In this document: positions 24,440 through 34,246 of the stretch, one piece after another
Numbering within the stretch: the stretch's first letter is position 1
Layout: the number at the start of each line of letters is the position of its first letter
Source: Siminovitchia thermophila
GTDB lineage: Bacteria > Bacillota > Bacilli > Bacillales > Bacillaceae_C
Reading direction: 5' to 3'
DNA: 64,000 nt
NCBI RefSeq assembly: GCF_016909185.1
Contig: NZ_JAFBFH010000022.1
Location: forward strand, 1-64,000
The notes under the pieces: model-generated
Seen by the model: only the letters and a program-made list of their open reading frames with translations
Database searches by the model: none
Told to the model about the DNA's origin: nothing
Program-made: the position numbers and the translations under genes

Positions 24440-26308
24440 ATGAAAACGATTCGACTAACGATGGCACAAGCATTGGTCAAGTTTTTAGACAATCAATATG
24501 TTCATTTTGATGGAGAAGAAAGAAAATTTGTAAAAGGTGTATTTGGAATATTCGGACACGGGAATGTGACGGGAATAGGTGAAGCATTGGAGAATCACAA
24601 AGGCGAGCTGACATATATTCAAGGTAAAAATGAACAGGGGATGGTCCATGCCGCCACTGCCTTTGCTAAACAGAAAAACCGGCTGGAGATTTATGCTTGC
24701 ACCACATCGATTGGACCGGGGGCATTGAACATGGTGACTGCCGCAGCCACTGCGACAGTCAATAGAATACCCGTCTTGTTGTTGCCGGGTGATATTTTTG
24801 CCAGTCGTCAGCCCGATCCCGTTTTACAGCAAATAGAAGACCCGCGTGACTATACCGTTTCCTCTAACGATGCGTTTAAACCGGTCAGCAAATACTGGGA
24901 CTGTATTTCTCGCCCTGAACAGTTGATGACCGCGGCTTTAAACGCGATGCGGGTGCTGACCGATCCAGTGGAAACAGGGGCAGTGACACTTTCCATGCCG
25001 CAAGATGTTCAGGCGGAGGCATACGATTATCCAGTCGAGTTTTTTAAAAAGAGAGTTCACTATATTGAAAGGAAAATACCATCAGATGAAGCAGTTGAGC
25101 GCGCTGTTCAACTTATCTCGAGAAAGAAATATCCGGTAATCATCGCGGGTGGAGGAGTACATTACTCATTTGCGGAAAAAGAACTGGCCCAGTTTGCCGA
25201 AGAGTTCCAAATTCCGGTAGGCGAAACCCAAGCCGGAAAAAGCGCTTTATCATGGAAGCATCCATTTAACATGGGCGGTATGGGAGCAAACGGTTCCCTG
25301 GCATCGAATGTTTTGGCGAAAAAAGCTGATTTGGTGATCGCAATTGGAACAAGGTTAACCGATTTTTCCACCTCTTCCAAATGGGCCTTTGAAAATCCGG
25401 AAGTCGAGTTTTTAAGCATAAATGTAAGCGGATTCGATGCGATGAAAATGGAATCTCAAATGCTTGTGGCTGACGCTAAAATAGCTCTTGAGAAATTAAC
25501 AGAAGAGTTGAAAAACAAAAGTTATCAAAGCGATTATGACCTGAATAGATTAAAAGATTTGAAAGATGAATGGACAAAAGAAGTGGATCATTATTATTCT
25601 CAAACGCTTGAAAGCGGTTTATCGCAAACCCGGGTAATTGGCGAGATTAATAGATTTATTGGTGAAAAAGATATTATCACTTGCGCGGCTGGAAGCATGC
25701 CCGGCGACCTTTTGCGATTATGGAGAACGACGGAGCCAAAAACATACAATATGGAATACGGTTTTTCCTGTATGGGTTATGAAGTGGCGGGGGCTCTGGG
25801 GGCCAAAATGGCCGCGGATGATGATCAAGAAGTATATGCTTTCGTTGGCGATGGGAGTTATCTGATGCTTCATTCAGAACTCGTGACAAGCATTCAAGAA
25901 AAGAAGAAAATAACGGTGCTTTTATTGGATAATAATGGGTTTCAATGTATACATGGCTTGCAGGTCGGTCAAGGAAGTGAAGGGTTTGGCAATGAGTTTC
26001 GCTATCGTTCGGAGGAAGACAACCGGTTAAGCGGTCCATATTTGGATATCGACTTTGCGGCCAATGCCAGGAGTATGGGGGCAAAAGGTTATACAGCCCG
26101 CACAATAGATGAATTGAAAAAGGCATTGGAAATGGCTAAGCAAGAAACAGTCACTACATTGATTGATATAAAGGTTTTACCTGGCACAGGTTCTGGCACT
26201 TATGAGTCTTGGTGGCATTTGGGGGTTGCGGAAGTGTCTGAAAGCCCGAAGGTCGAACAAGCACATACGGTGATGGAAGCACATAAAAGCAAAGCAAGAA
26301 AATATTAA
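24440..26308 (+). CDS. iolD: 3D-(3,5/4)-trihydroxycyclohexane-1,2-dione hydrolase
   Basis: IolD is a thiamine-diphosphate enzyme that opens the ring of the diketo-inositol to 5-deoxy-glucuronate. The 622-residue protein has the three ThDP-family domains: an N-terminal PYR domain ([14 protein letters not shown], then [12 protein letters not shown] with the cofactor-activating Glu), a central domain ([11 protein letters not shown]) and a C-terminal PP domain ([13 protein letters not shown], then [12 protein letters not shown]). ATG 24440 was chosen because AGGGGAG lies nine bases upstream. The in-frame TTG at 24431 touches that site. It sits 19 bases after iolG1 and before iolB, a conserved order. 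Confidence 0.95.
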   Translation: MKTIRLTMAQALVKFLDNQYVHFDGEERKFVKGVFGIFGHGNVTGIGEALENHKGELTYIQGKNEQGMVHAATAFAKQKNRLEIYACTTSIGPGALNMVTAAATATVNRIPVLLLPGDIFASRQPDPVLQQIEDPRDYTVSSNDAFKPVSKYWDCISRPEQLMTAALNAMRVLTDPVETGAVTLSMPQDVQAEAYDYPVEFFKKRVHYIERKIPSDEAVERAVQLISRKKYPVIIAGGGVHYSFAEKELAQFAEEFQIPVGETQAGKSALSWKHPFNMGGMGANGSLASNVLAKKADLVIAIGTRLTDFSTSSKWAFENPEVEFLSINVSGFDAMKMESQMLVADAKIALEKLTEELKNKSYQSDYDLNRLKDLKDEWTKEVDHYYSQTLESGLSQTRVIGEINRFIGEKDIITCAAGSMPGDLLRLWRTTEPKTYNMEYGFSCMGYEVAGALGAKMAADDDQEVYAFVGDGSYLMLHSELVTSIQEKKKITVLLLDNNGFQCIHGLQVGQGSEGFGNEFRYRSEEDNRLSGPYLDIDFAANARSMGAKGYTARTIDELKKALEMAKQETVTTLIDIKVLPGTGSGTYESWWHLGVAEVSESPKVEQAHTVMEAHKSKARKY

Positions 26309-26336
26309 AACGATTAACAAATAGGAGGAATGCGCC

Positions 26337-27146
26337 TTGTCTACATTATTAGTAAAACCAAAAGAACAGCCTGCTGAAGATGGAAATATTCTTCGTGTCA
26401 CACCGGAATCCGCCAATTGGGAATATGTGGGTTTTGAAGTATACACATTGCGATCTGGAGAAACGTTTGCAAAAGAGACTGGGGATAGGGAGATGGCCAT
26501 CGTCCTTTTATCCGGCCGCGCCAATGCAGCAACGAAATCCCAATCGTGGGCCAACATTGGAGAAAGAATGAGTGTGTTTGACGAGACCCCGGCATATACC
26601 GTGTATATTCCAAATGATGACCAAGTAAAATTGGAAGCTTTGACTGATCTGGAAATCGCTGTTTGCACGGCTCCTGGAAAAGGGACTTACGAAGCACGGC
26701 TAATTCGGCCGGAAGATGTCGATGTGGCACAACGCGGCTCTGGTTATATGGAAAGGGAGATTAATGGAATTATTCCAGAGGACAAGCCGGCCGACAGCCT
26801 TTTCGTATTTGAAGTCTATACCCCGGCCGGAAATTGGTCCAGCTATCCGCCGCATAAGCATGATACGGATAACTATCCGGACGAAACGTATTTGGAAGAG
26901 ACTTACTATCATAAAATCGACCCGGCAGAAGGAGGGTTTGCCATCCAGCGAGTTTATACGGATGATCGCACTCTTGATGAAACGATCATCGTCAACGACG
27001 GCGATGTTGTCCTCGTGCCCAAGGGGCACCATCCTTGTTCGGCACCTCCAGGTTATCGACTATATTATCTAAATGTCATGGCCGGCCCCATCCGAAAATG
27101 GAGATTTACCAATGACAAAGACCATGAGTGGTTAACAAAGCTATGA
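26337..27146 (+). CDS. iolB: 5-deoxy-glucuronate isomerase
   Basis: IolB converts 5-deoxy-glucuronate to 2-deoxy-5-keto-gluconate. The 269-residue bicupin carries the family metal site visible as YPPHKHD, LEETYYH and PKGHHPC. The sequence begins at TTG 26337, with GGAGG 11 bases before it. It lies 28 bases downstream of iolD in the same operon. Its product would normally be phosphorylated by IolC and cleaved by IolJ; neither gene is in this window. Confidence 0.95.
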   Translation: MSTLLVKPKEQPAEDGNILRVTPESANWEYVGFEVYTLRSGETFAKETGDREMAIVLLSGRANAATKSQSWANIGERMSVFDETPAYTVYIPNDDQVKLEALTDLEIAVCTAPGKGTYEARLIRPEDVDVAQRGSGYMEREINGIIPEDKPADSLFVFEVYTPAGNWSSYPPHKHDTDNYPDETYLEETYYHKIDPAEGGFAIQRVYTDDRTLDETIIVNDGDVVLVPKGHHPCSAPPGYRLYYLNVMAGPIRKWRFTNDKDHEWLTKL

Positions 27147-27169
27147 TGAGGAAAATAAAGTCCATATCA

Positions 27170-27201
27170 GGCTTGGCTATAGGTTTTTCTATAGCCAAAC
27201 C
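27170..27201 (+). other. Intercistronic hairpin between iolB and iolE
   Basis: GGCTTGGCTATAG and CTATAGCCAAACC form a 13-bp stem (one G:U) with a six-base loop. No T run follows, so it is more likely an mRNA-stabilising or processing hairpin, or an attenuator, than a full terminator. Confidence 0.6.
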
Positions 27202-27228
27202 TGCAAATTCAATATAGGGGGAAGAGCT

Positions 27229-28155
27229 ATGCCGATTGATCATCTTCCATTTAAACTGGGCATTCATCCGATTAATTGGGTTGGCGAGGATGTTTTGGAG
27301 CATGGTGACTTTTTTACATATGAGCAGGTGATGCGAGACATATCTACATTGGGATTTAGAGGGACAGAAGTCAGTAGAAAATTCCCAAAAGATCCAATTG
27401 CTTTAAAAAACGCCTTGAACAAATACAATCTTGTTTTAACAACGCAATGGAAATCTGTCTTTTTCACGGACCCAACAAGACATGAAGCCGAATTACAGGC
27501 TTATCGGGATCATGTGAAATTTCTGGCATATTTCGGGTGTAAGGTTGTGAGCACAGCCGAAATTGGCGGCTCGATGCTTAATCAAGATCCCCGCCGTAAA
27601 CAGGACGAAACGTTCGTTGAGCGATTGGATGATGATGGTTGGAAGTATTTAGTAGAAGGACTGCATAAAGCTGGAGAAATATGCAAGGAACATGGAATGG
27701 ATTTAGTGTACCACCACCATGCGGGCACCGTGGTGGAGCAGCCGGATGAAATTGCCAGGTTGATGGAGATGACGGAACCTCATCTCGTTTCATTACTATA
27801 TGATACGGGGCATGGTTATTATGGCTCCAATGATCCCGTGACATTATTGGATACGTATTTTGACAGAATAAAATATATTCATTTAAAAGATGTCCGGGAA
27901 AATATTCTGCAACGCGCTAGAGAAGAATCTTTTAGTATTCGTCAATCAATCCGCAGTGGTATTTTCACAGTCCCGGGAGAAGGTTGTTTAGATTTTGAAC
28001 CGATTATCACAACGTTAATAAAAAGAGGGTATACTGGCTGGGCGTTAATAGAAGGAGAGCAAGACCCGACAATTTATCAGCCAGTTGAATATGCGAAGCG
28101 ATCGTTATCATTTTTACAAAAAATGGTCATCCATTCGTTTAAAGCGGAAAAATAG
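27229..28155 (+). CDS. iolE: Inosose (2-keto-myo-inositol) dehydratase
   Basis: IolE removes water from 2-keto-myo-inositol to give the diketone used by IolD. The 308-residue TIM-barrel protein has the family start KLGIHPINWVGEDV and the metal-binding region DLVYHHHAGTVVEQPDEI. LLYDTGHGYYG, IKYIHLKDVR and GEGCLDFEPI, then WALIEGEQDPT, follow. ATG follows GGGGGAAG. It is separated from iolB by the hairpin at 27170-27201 and lies 15 bases before the second iolG paralogue. Confidence 0.94.
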   Translation: MPIDHLPFKLGIHPINWVGEDVLEHGDFFTYEQVMRDISTLGFRGTEVSRKFPKDPIALKNALNKYNLVLTTQWKSVFFTDPTRHEAELQAYRDHVKFLAYFGCKVVSTAEIGGSMLNQDPRRKQDETFVERLDDDGWKYLVEGLHKAGEICKEHGMDLVYHHHAGTVVEQPDEIARLMEMTEPHLVSLLYDTGHGYYGSNDPVTLLDTYFDRIKYIHLKDVRENILQRAREESFSIRQSIRSGIFTVPGEGCLDFEPIITTLIKRGYTGWALIEGEQDPTIYQPVEYAKRSLSFLQKMVIHSFKAEK

Positions 28156-28170
28156 TCTGGAGGGGAATTC

Positions 28171-29211
28171 ATGAAAGAGTTCATCAGGTGTGCGGTTTTG
28201 GGACTTGGCCGCCTTGGTTACTGGCACGCTGAAAATCTTGCCACCAAAATCGAGGGCGCCAAATTGGTAAAAGTTGTAGATCCGTTACAAGGAAGAGCTG
28301 AGCAGGTCGCGCGGGAGTTGAACGTGGACAAGTGGTCACATGATCCGATGACCGCTTTTGAAGATGAACATATCGATGCTGTCATTATCGTTACACCAAC
28401 CAGTACACATGCCGAAATGATAAAACTGGCTGCGCGACATGGGAAACATGTCTTCGTAGAAAAGCCATTGACTCAAAAATTGGAAGAAGCAGATGAAGTA
28501 TTGCAAGTCATCGCGGAAAACAAAATTACTTGCCAAGTGGGCTTTATGCGCAGGTTCGACCCTGCGTATGTAGAAGCCAAAAGAAGGATAGAAGCCGGAG
28601 ACATTGGAACACCTCTTTACTTTAAAGCGGTCAGCCGAGATGGCAACGTGCCCCCGGAAGAGTTCATCAAATACAGTGGAGGCATCTTTTTGGATGTAGC
28701 GATTCATGATTATGATATTGCGCGCTTTCTGATGAACGATGAAATTTACTCCGTTCAATCAAGCGGGAACATCTTAATGGAGTCCAATCGGTTGATGGAG
28801 AAATATAAAGATATAGATCAGGGCTTGTCACAAATCAGATTCAAATCAGGCGCTGCAGGAGACATTGAAACGATGAGAATCTCTTCATATGGCTATGATA
28901 TCAGAGGTGAAGTGGTCGGCACCGATGGAGCCATTCAAATAGGGTCCATGAGAAATAATGATGTCAGGATCTTTAAAAAGAATGAGAGCAGTCATGATCT
29001 GGTTCAAGATTTTCCAACAAGGTTTAAAAACGCGTATTTATTGGAAATGATCCATTTTATTACAGCCCTGCGCAAGGGAGAGCAGCCATTGTGTACGGCT
29101 TTAGATGGAAAAAGGGCTCTTGAAATTGCCATTGCGGCTACAAGATCATTTAATAATGGTTGCCCCGTGTTACTAAGAAATCAAGAAAAGTATAAAGAAG
29201 TGATGTTATGA
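28171..29211 (+). CDS. iolG: Inositol 2-dehydrogenase (IolG paralogue 2)
   Basis: A 346-residue NAD-dependent dehydrogenase of the IolG family. The Rossmann motif is VLGLGRLGYWHA. The catalytic Lys98 is in FVEKPL, and Asp175 and His179 in GGIFLDVAIHDYDIARF. ATG follows GGAGGGG and the gene overlaps the next by four bases (ATGA). It is close to paralogue 1 at 23416. A decayed copy of its 3' end lies at 33979-34135, showing that the region has undergone duplication. Exact stereoisomer preference cannot be read from the sequence. Confidence 0.88.
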   Translation: MKEFIRCAVLGLGRLGYWHAENLATKIEGAKLVKVVDPLQGRAEQVARELNVDKWSHDPMTAFEDEHIDAVIIVTPTSTHAEMIKLAARHGKHVFVEKPLTQKLEEADEVLQVIAENKITCQVGFMRRFDPAYVEAKRRIEAGDIGTPLYFKAVSRDGNVPPEEFIKYSGGIFLDVAIHDYDIARFLMNDEIYSVQSSGNILMESNRLMEKYKDIDQGLSQIRFKSGAAGDIETMRISSYGYDIRGEVVGTDGAIQIGSMRNNDVRIFKKNESSHDLVQDFPTRFKNAYLLEMIHFITALRKGEQPLCTALDGKRALEIAIAATRSFNNGCPVLLRNQEKYKEVML

Positions 29212-30026
29212 GTGTTCATATTGGAATATGTCATTGGTCATTACCGATTGAAGGTCCTTACGCAATCAAATTGGTTTCTGAATTAGGCCTCCAAGGTATA
29301 CAACTGGATATCGGAAGTTATGAAAGAGGATTTTCACTTTCATATCCGGTTGTCCAAAAAGCTTATGTAGATATGGCTAAACAATACGATGTAACGATAA
29401 CATCTCTAGCAGTCCGAGAACTGGATCATTACGGTATGACTAGGGAAAACGGGACAAAAGAAAAAGATATAGCTGTTGAAGCAGTCATGACAGGGATAGA
29501 TATTGCCGAATCAATGGGAATAAACAAAGTGATGTTGCCGAGTTTTGAAGATGGTGAAATCAAAACAGAAGAAGATTTTAACCGAGTCGTGGAATGTTTA
29601 CAACAAGCTTGCGATAAAGCACTTAACAAAAACATTATGATTGCAACGGAAAACTTATTATCTATTACAGAAAATGAAGAGCTATTTAAGAGAGTAGACA
29701 GGCCGAATCTTACATTATATTTTGACACTCAAAACTATTATTTACGCAAAAAATACAATGTAGCTGAAATGGCCGATAAACTATTTCCTCTGATTTGTGA
29801 AGTTCATGTCAAAGATGGGAAAAATAATGATTTAAGCGGAGCTCTCTTGGGAGAAGGAGATTCAAATTTTTTTGAAACAATTAATGTTTTCAAGCAAAAA
29901 GACTATTACGGATGGATGATGTTAGAGAATTATTATGATCAAAAGCCTCTATCACTCACTCATTCTGATCCAATCGATTTACTAAAAAAAGACATTTCCA
30001 TTTTAAAAAAGACACTTGATGTGTAG
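29208..30026 (+). CDS. IolI-like sugar isomerase/epimerase (xylose-isomerase-like TIM barrel)
   Basis: A 272-residue AP-endonuclease-2-type TIM barrel. Likely metal ligands are the Glu of IATENLL, the Asp of LYFDTQN, the His of EVHVKDG and the Glu of MLENYYD. In Bacillus, IolI interconverts keto-inositols so that other isomers enter the pathway, and the location directly after iolE/iolG fits this. Overall similarity to IolI is judged by motif and context only. An epimerase for another sugar acid is also possible. It is translationally coupled to the upstream dehydrogenase. Confidence 0.75.
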   Translation: MSVHIGICHWSLPIEGPYAIKLVSELGLQGIQLDIGSYERGFSLSYPVVQKAYVDMAKQYDVTITSLAVRELDHYGMTRENGTKEKDIAVEAVMTGIDIAESMGINKVMLPSFEDGEIKTEEDFNRVVECLQQACDKALNKNIMIATENLLSITENEELFKRVDRPNLTLYFDTQNYYLRKKYNVAEMADKLFPLICEVHVKDGKNNDLSGALLGEGDSNFFETINVFKQKDYYGWMMLENYYDQKPLSLTHSDPIDLLKKDISILKKTLDV

Positions 30027-30037
30027 GAGGCTTATCC

Positions 30038-31123
30038 ATGAGACGACGTTTTAATTGGCTGGCTGTTATTTTTTTAAGTTGTTTGCTCGTTCTCGCTGGT
30101 TGTATACAAACCGAAAGCACTTCTAATCAACCAAAAGCAAAATCGAAAGATGATAAAATCGTCATTGGTTTATCCCTTGGTACTATGAAAGAGGAAAGAT
30201 GGCAACGAGAAATTGATATGGCGAAAGCATACGCAAAAGAACATGGATTTGAAATATTAGTCCAATCAGCTGATGATGATGCTTCTAAGCAAGTGAAACA
30301 AGTAGAAGATATGGTTACAAAAGGGATTGATGTGTTATTAATTTCTGCGAAAGATTCAGAATCGGCGGGAGCAGTAGTGGATATCGCCCATGAAGAAGGC
30401 GTGCCAGTTGTGGCTTATGATAGATTGGTCCGTAATGGAGAACTAGATTATTTTGTCACTTTTGACACAGTGAAAGTAGGAAAGCTGCAGGCGCAAGCAC
30501 TAGTTGATGCATATCCAAAAGGAAGTTATATCTGGCTGCTAGGAGGTCCGGAGGATTTTAATGCCACCTTATTAAAAGAAGGACATGAACAAATATTACA
30601 ACCATTGATTGATCAAGGCGATATTAAAATTGTTACACAACAATGGACAAAGGGTTGGAGCCCTGAAGAAGCATTAAAACATACAGAAAATGGATTAACT
30701 GCTGCCAACAATGACGTTGTTGCGGTTTTAGCTTCAAATGATACTACTGCCGGTGGTGCTGTGCAAGCTTTAGAGGCACAAGGACTAGCGGGTAAAGTCG
30801 GGGTATCCGGCCAAGATGCCGCACTGGAAGGCGTACAAAGAATTGTAGAAGGAAAACAAACAAGTACTGTATATAAACCAACAAAACAATTAAATCAAAA
30901 AGCAATGGAGCTTGTCCATGCTTTAGCACTAGGCGACCAAGAAAAAGCAGACAGCCTCGTAAATGGGAAAACAGATAACGGGGTAAAAGAAGTTCCCAGT
31001 ATTTTAGTCGATGTAACGAATGTCACGAAAGAAAATATGGTGGAGACGATCCTTAAAGATGGATTTCACTCCATTGAAGAAGTATATAAAAATGTTCCGA
31101 AAGATGAATGGCCCGAACAATAA
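30038..31123 (+). CDS. Sugar ABC transporter substrate-binding lipoprotein (XylF-like)
   Basis: A 361-residue periplasmic-binding-protein type 1 lipoprotein. The signal peptide ends in the lipobox VLAGC (Cys22). IVIGLSLGTMKEERWQREID, DVLLISAKDSESAGAVVDIA, VPVVAYDRLV, VVAVLASNDTTAGGAVQAL and a KQTSTVYKPTK hinge region resemble D-xylose-binding XylF. ATG follows AGGAGG, 11 bases after the IolI-like gene. With the next two genes it forms a complete importer. In this setting an inositol isomer is a likely ligand, but xylose cannot be excluded. Confidence 0.87.
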   Translation: MRRRFNWLAVIFLSCLLVLAGCIQTESTSNQPKAKSKDDKIVIGLSLGTMKEERWQREIDMAKAYAKEHGFEILVQSADDDASKQVKQVEDMVTKGIDVLLISAKDSESAGAVVDIAHEEGVPVVAYDRLVRNGELDYFVTFDTVKVGKLQAQALVDAYPKGSYIWLLGGPEDFNATLLKEGHEQILQPLIDQGDIKIVTQQWTKGWSPEEALKHTENGLTAANNDVVAVLASNDTTAGGAVQALEAQGLAGKVGVSGQDAALEGVQRIVEGKQTSTVYKPTKQLNQKAMELVHALALGDQEKADSLVNGKTDNGVKEVPSILVDVTNVTKENMVETILKDGFHSIEEVYKNVPKDEWPEQ

Positions 31124-31197
31124 TGATAATGAGCACTTGTCTATATATTAAATGGCAAGTTCACTCTTTATAAACTGCTAAAGGGCGGGTGAATCGA

Positions 31198-32712
31198 ATG
31201 AGTGCTTATATTTTGGAAATGGTCAATATTCATAAAAGTTTCCCGGGGGTAAAAGCACTGGACAATATCAATATGAAAGTGAAGAAGGGAGAAATTCACT
31301 CTTTATGCGGTGAAAATGGCGCCGGGAAATCAACATTAATTAAAATATTAAGCGGTGTTTATCCCTCTGGGCAATTCGAAGGAAAGATCAAAATAAATGG
31401 TGAAGTCAAAGAATTTCACAATATACGAGATGCGGAAATGAATGGCATCGTCTGTATTCATCAAGAGCTTGCACTTGTTCCTGAATTGTCGATCCAAGAA
31501 AATATATTTTTAGGTAATGAGCCGCATTATTTTGGCGTCGTTCACCAGAGCGATATGTACAATCGCACGAAGAAATTATTAAACGACTTGGGACTCAACA
31601 TCAGCCCGAATGAAAAAGTGAAAAATCTTGGCATAGGACATCAACAATTAGTGGAAATTGCCAAAGCTTTATCTAAAAATGCGAAAATCCTTATTCTTGA
31701 TGAACCTACTTCGGCATTAACGGAAAAAGAAAGTGAAGTTCTGTTAAATATCCTTAAAAAGTTGAAATCACAAGGAGTTACATCTATCTACATTTCCCAT
31801 AAGTTAGATGAAGTTTTAGCGATTTCCGACTCTGTATCAGCCATAAGAGATGGTCAGTTTATTGGAACTAGATCCATTGGCAACATCAATAAAGACGATT
31901 TAATCTATATGATGGTCGGCAGAAAATTAGAAAAATTATATCCGCGTAAAAAAAGAATAAGTCAAGAATGTCGATTTGAAGTAAAGAACCTAACGGTCTA
32001 CGATACAGAAAATCCATCACGAAAAGTGGTTAACAATATTAACTTTAAAGCATATAAGGGAGAAATTTTAGGAATAGCGGGATTGATGGGTGCGGGAAGG
32101 ACAGAAATGGCAACTAGTATATTTGGCGTATATCCCGGTAAAAGTTCTGGAGAAGTATATGTCGACGGACAAAAGAGACGTATTCGCCACGCAGCTGATG
32201 CAATCGAACAAGGAATCGCCCTTGTTTCAGAAGATAGAAAATCCTCTGGCTTGGTGCTTGAAATGACTGTTAAAGAAAATATTTCATTGGCTAGTCTTGA
32301 TCGTGGATCACGCCTCGTTCTGGACCATGATAAAGAAATAACGGCTGCTACCCAGTATGTAAAAGAATTAAATGTGAAAACACCCAGTGTTCATTCTATT
32401 GTGAATCATTTGAGTGGCGGGAATCAGCAAAAAGTAGTACTAGGAAAGTGGTTGCTGACAAACCCAAAAGTGTTAATCTTGGACGAACCAACTCGGGGAA
32501 TAGATATTGGAGCTAAATTTGAAATTTATCAAATAATGAATAAATTAGTTGATCAAGGTGTTATTGTGATTATGATTTCATCAGAATTAGAAGAAGTCCT
32601 TGGCATAAGTGATCGTGTTCTCGTCATCTCGGAAGGAGAATTAAGGGCAGATTTAAAAATAGAGGAAGCGACTCAAGAAAAAATACTTTATTATGCTACT
32701 GGAGGTTCTTGA
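31198..32712 (+). CDS. Sugar ABC transporter ATP-binding protein (XylG/MglA-like)
   Basis: A 504-residue double ATPase of the ribose/xylose importer type. The first domain has Walker A GENGAGKST, signature LGIGHQQLVEIAKAL and Walker B ILILDEPTSAL. The second has the degenerate Walker A GLMGAGRTE, signature LSGGNQQKVVLGKWL and LILDEPTRGIDIGAK. ATG 31198 was preferred over GTG 31189, because GGGCGGG lies just upstream. It lies 74 bases after the binding protein. Its 3' end overlaps or abuts the permease, depending on the permease start. Confidence 0.9.
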   Translation: MSAYILEMVNIHKSFPGVKALDNINMKVKKGEIHSLCGENGAGKSTLIKILSGVYPSGQFEGKIKINGEVKEFHNIRDAEMNGIVCIHQELALVPELSIQENIFLGNEPHYFGVVHQSDMYNRTKKLLNDLGLNISPNEKVKNLGIGHQQLVEIAKALSKNAKILILDEPTSALTEKESEVLLNILKKLKSQGVTSIYISHKLDEVLAISDSVSAIRDGQFIGTRSIGNINKDDLIYMMVGRKLEKLYPRKKRISQECRFEVKNLTVYDTENPSRKVVNNINFKAYKGEILGIAGLMGAGRTEMATSIFGVYPGKSSGEVYVDGQKRRIRHAADAIEQGIALVSEDRKSSGLVLEMTVKENISLASLDRGSRLVLDHDKEITAATQYVKELNVKTPSVHSIVNHLSGGNQQKVVLGKWLLTNPKVLILDEPTRGIDIGAKFEIYQIMNKLVDQGVIVIMISSELEEVLGISDRVLVISEGELRADLKIEEATQEKILYYATGGS

Positions 32713-32713
32713 C

Positions 32714-33874
32714 TTGGAAAGAACAATAGAAACAACTGAGAAGAAAAGCTTTTTTAATAAAGAAATGGTAAAAAATATTGATGTTCGGGCTTATACGATG
32801 ATAGTTGGCTTGGTGATCATCTGGATCATGTTTACGATTTTAACTGATGGCACCTTTTTAACAGCGCGAAACATCTCGAATTTAACCATGCAAATGGCTG
32901 TTGTTGCGATACTGGGAACAGGAATGGTTTTAGTCATTGTCACAGGTCATATAGACCTTTCCGTGGGTTCACTAGTAGGGTTAGTTGGAGGATGTGCCGC
33001 CGCCCTAATGGTTTGGGGTGGATGGAGCACTTGGACAACAGTTCTTGCGGTACTTTTACTTGGCTTCATTGCAGGATTTATCCAAGGGTTTGCCACTGTA
33101 TTTTTAAATGTGCCAGCCTTTATTGTCACATTGGGCGGGATGATGGCATTTAAGGGATTGCTGCTCGGAATAACGAAGGGGGCTTCCATTGCCCCAATGA
33201 ATGATGCATATAAGCTGTTTGGGCAGGCATATGTAACAAATGCCACAACCTTTGGTTTCGCGGCAATCGTTATTCTAGTACTGTTTTATACCACATTTAA
33301 AAATAGTAAAAGGTATGAAATCGCCCAACCATCCGGATCTCTATATATGAAACCAATCATTTACAGTTTGCTTATTATCGGGTTTGTTTATGTAATGACC
33401 GCTTATAAAGGGATGCCTGTACCAGTTTTTATCATGTTGCTCCTCGTCATTTTATTTACATTTTTAGCAGATAGAACAAAGTTTGGCAGAAGTGTCTATG
33501 CAATAGGAGGAAACCTGCAGGCCGCCATTTTTTCCGGGATTCAAGTGAAAAAGGTAGTATTAATCGTATTTATGTTAAATGGTTTAATGGCCGCCATCGC
33601 AGGCATCATTTTATCGGCCAGGCTCAATACGGGTTCCCCATCAGCGGGCATGATGATGGAGTTGGATGCGATTGCGGCGGCAGTGATAGGTGGTACAAGC
33701 CTCATGGGCGGAAGAGGAAAGATTTACGGTGCGATCCTTGGCGCATTAATTATGGCAAGTTTAGATAATGGAATGAGTTTATTAAATGTAGAGGCATATT
33801 GGCAATACATTGTAAAGGGGCTCATATTAGTCCTTGCTGTTTGGTTTGATGTGTATACGAAGAAAAAATCTTAA
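32714..33874 (+). CDS. Sugar ABC transporter permease (XylH-like)
   Basis: A 386-residue inner-membrane permease of the BPD_transp_2 family with about ten membrane segments. Motifs include VTGHIDLSVGSLVGLVGG and NVPAFIVTLGGMMAFKGL, and the EAA-like YAIGGNLQAAIFSGI cytoplasmic loop. AGIILSARLNTGSP and AIAAAVIGGTSLMGGRG are also present. The start is TTG 32714, eight bases after GGAGG. An upstream ATG at 32693 would overlap the ATPase gene and precede that site. It completes the first importer. Confidence 0.88.
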   Translation: MERTIETTEKKSFFNKEMVKNIDVRAYTMIVGLVIIWIMFTILTDGTFLTARNISNLTMQMAVVAILGTGMVLVIVTGHIDLSVGSLVGLVGGCAAALMVWGGWSTWTTVLAVLLLGFIAGFIQGFATVFLNVPAFIVTLGGMMAFKGLLLGITKGASIAPMNDAYKLFGQAYVTNATTFGFAAIVILVLFYTTFKNSKRYEIAQPSGSLYMKPIIYSLLIIGFVYVMTAYKGMPVPVFIMLLLVILFTFLADRTKFGRSVYAIGGNLQAAIFSGIQVKKVVLIVFMLNGLMAAIAGIILSARLNTGSPSAGMMMELDAIAAAVIGGTSLMGGRGKIYGAILGALIMASLDNGMSLLNVEAYWQYIVKGLILVLAVWFDVYTKKKS

Positions 33875-33918
33875 TGAATGATTGGCATGATCGGTATGGA
33901 GCCTTTCTTTTCGGGAAG

Positions 33919-33937
33919 CAAGTCAAGCGCTTACTTG
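33919..33937 (+). promoter_or_regulatory. LacI-type operator O4
   Basis: CAAGTCAAGCGCTTACTTG is a near-perfect palindrome (one mismatched pair). It lies 310 bases before the second ABC importer and 45 bases after the first importer's permease, in the correct place to control the second transporter block. Confidence 0.65.
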
Positions 33938-33978
33938 AAAACAAAAAAAGAGAGAGGAAGTGGTTGACGGCAAAGAAA

Positions 33979-34135
33979 GGATGTCAGGATTTTTAAAAAG
34001 AATGAGAGGTTTAGGATTTCCATTGAGATGTTGAAAAGGCGTATTAATTGGAAATGAACCATTACAGCCCTCCGTTGGATGGAAAAATGACTCTTGAAAT
34101 TGTAATGGCAGATACGGGTATCCGGTGTTGTGAAA
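33979..34135 (+). pseudogene. Decayed fragment of an iolG 3' region
   Basis: This intergenic stretch is a degenerate copy of 28959-29150 in the iolG gene at 28171. It shares GATGTCAGGAT-TTTAAAAAG, AATGAGAG, ATTGGAAATGA-CATT, TTACAGCCCT and CTCTTGAAATTG in order, with internal deletions. It encodes nothing intact. The copy implies an earlier duplication of the dehydrogenase, or a rearrangement that placed the second importer here. Confidence 0.7.
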
Positions 34136-34246
34136 TGTTCATTTTTAGTGCGAATAAAAAGAATTTGTATGCGTTTTCATAAGGGGCAAATGATGAATAC
34201 AGGGGAGTCTATTGCATTACTTTTGACAAGATAGGGGTGATTTCAT

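Noticed and set aside
25162-26126. Long antisense ORFs within iolD and the other iol genes
   Set aside because: They are codon-structure shadows of well-defined genes, without ribosome binding sites or family motifs.
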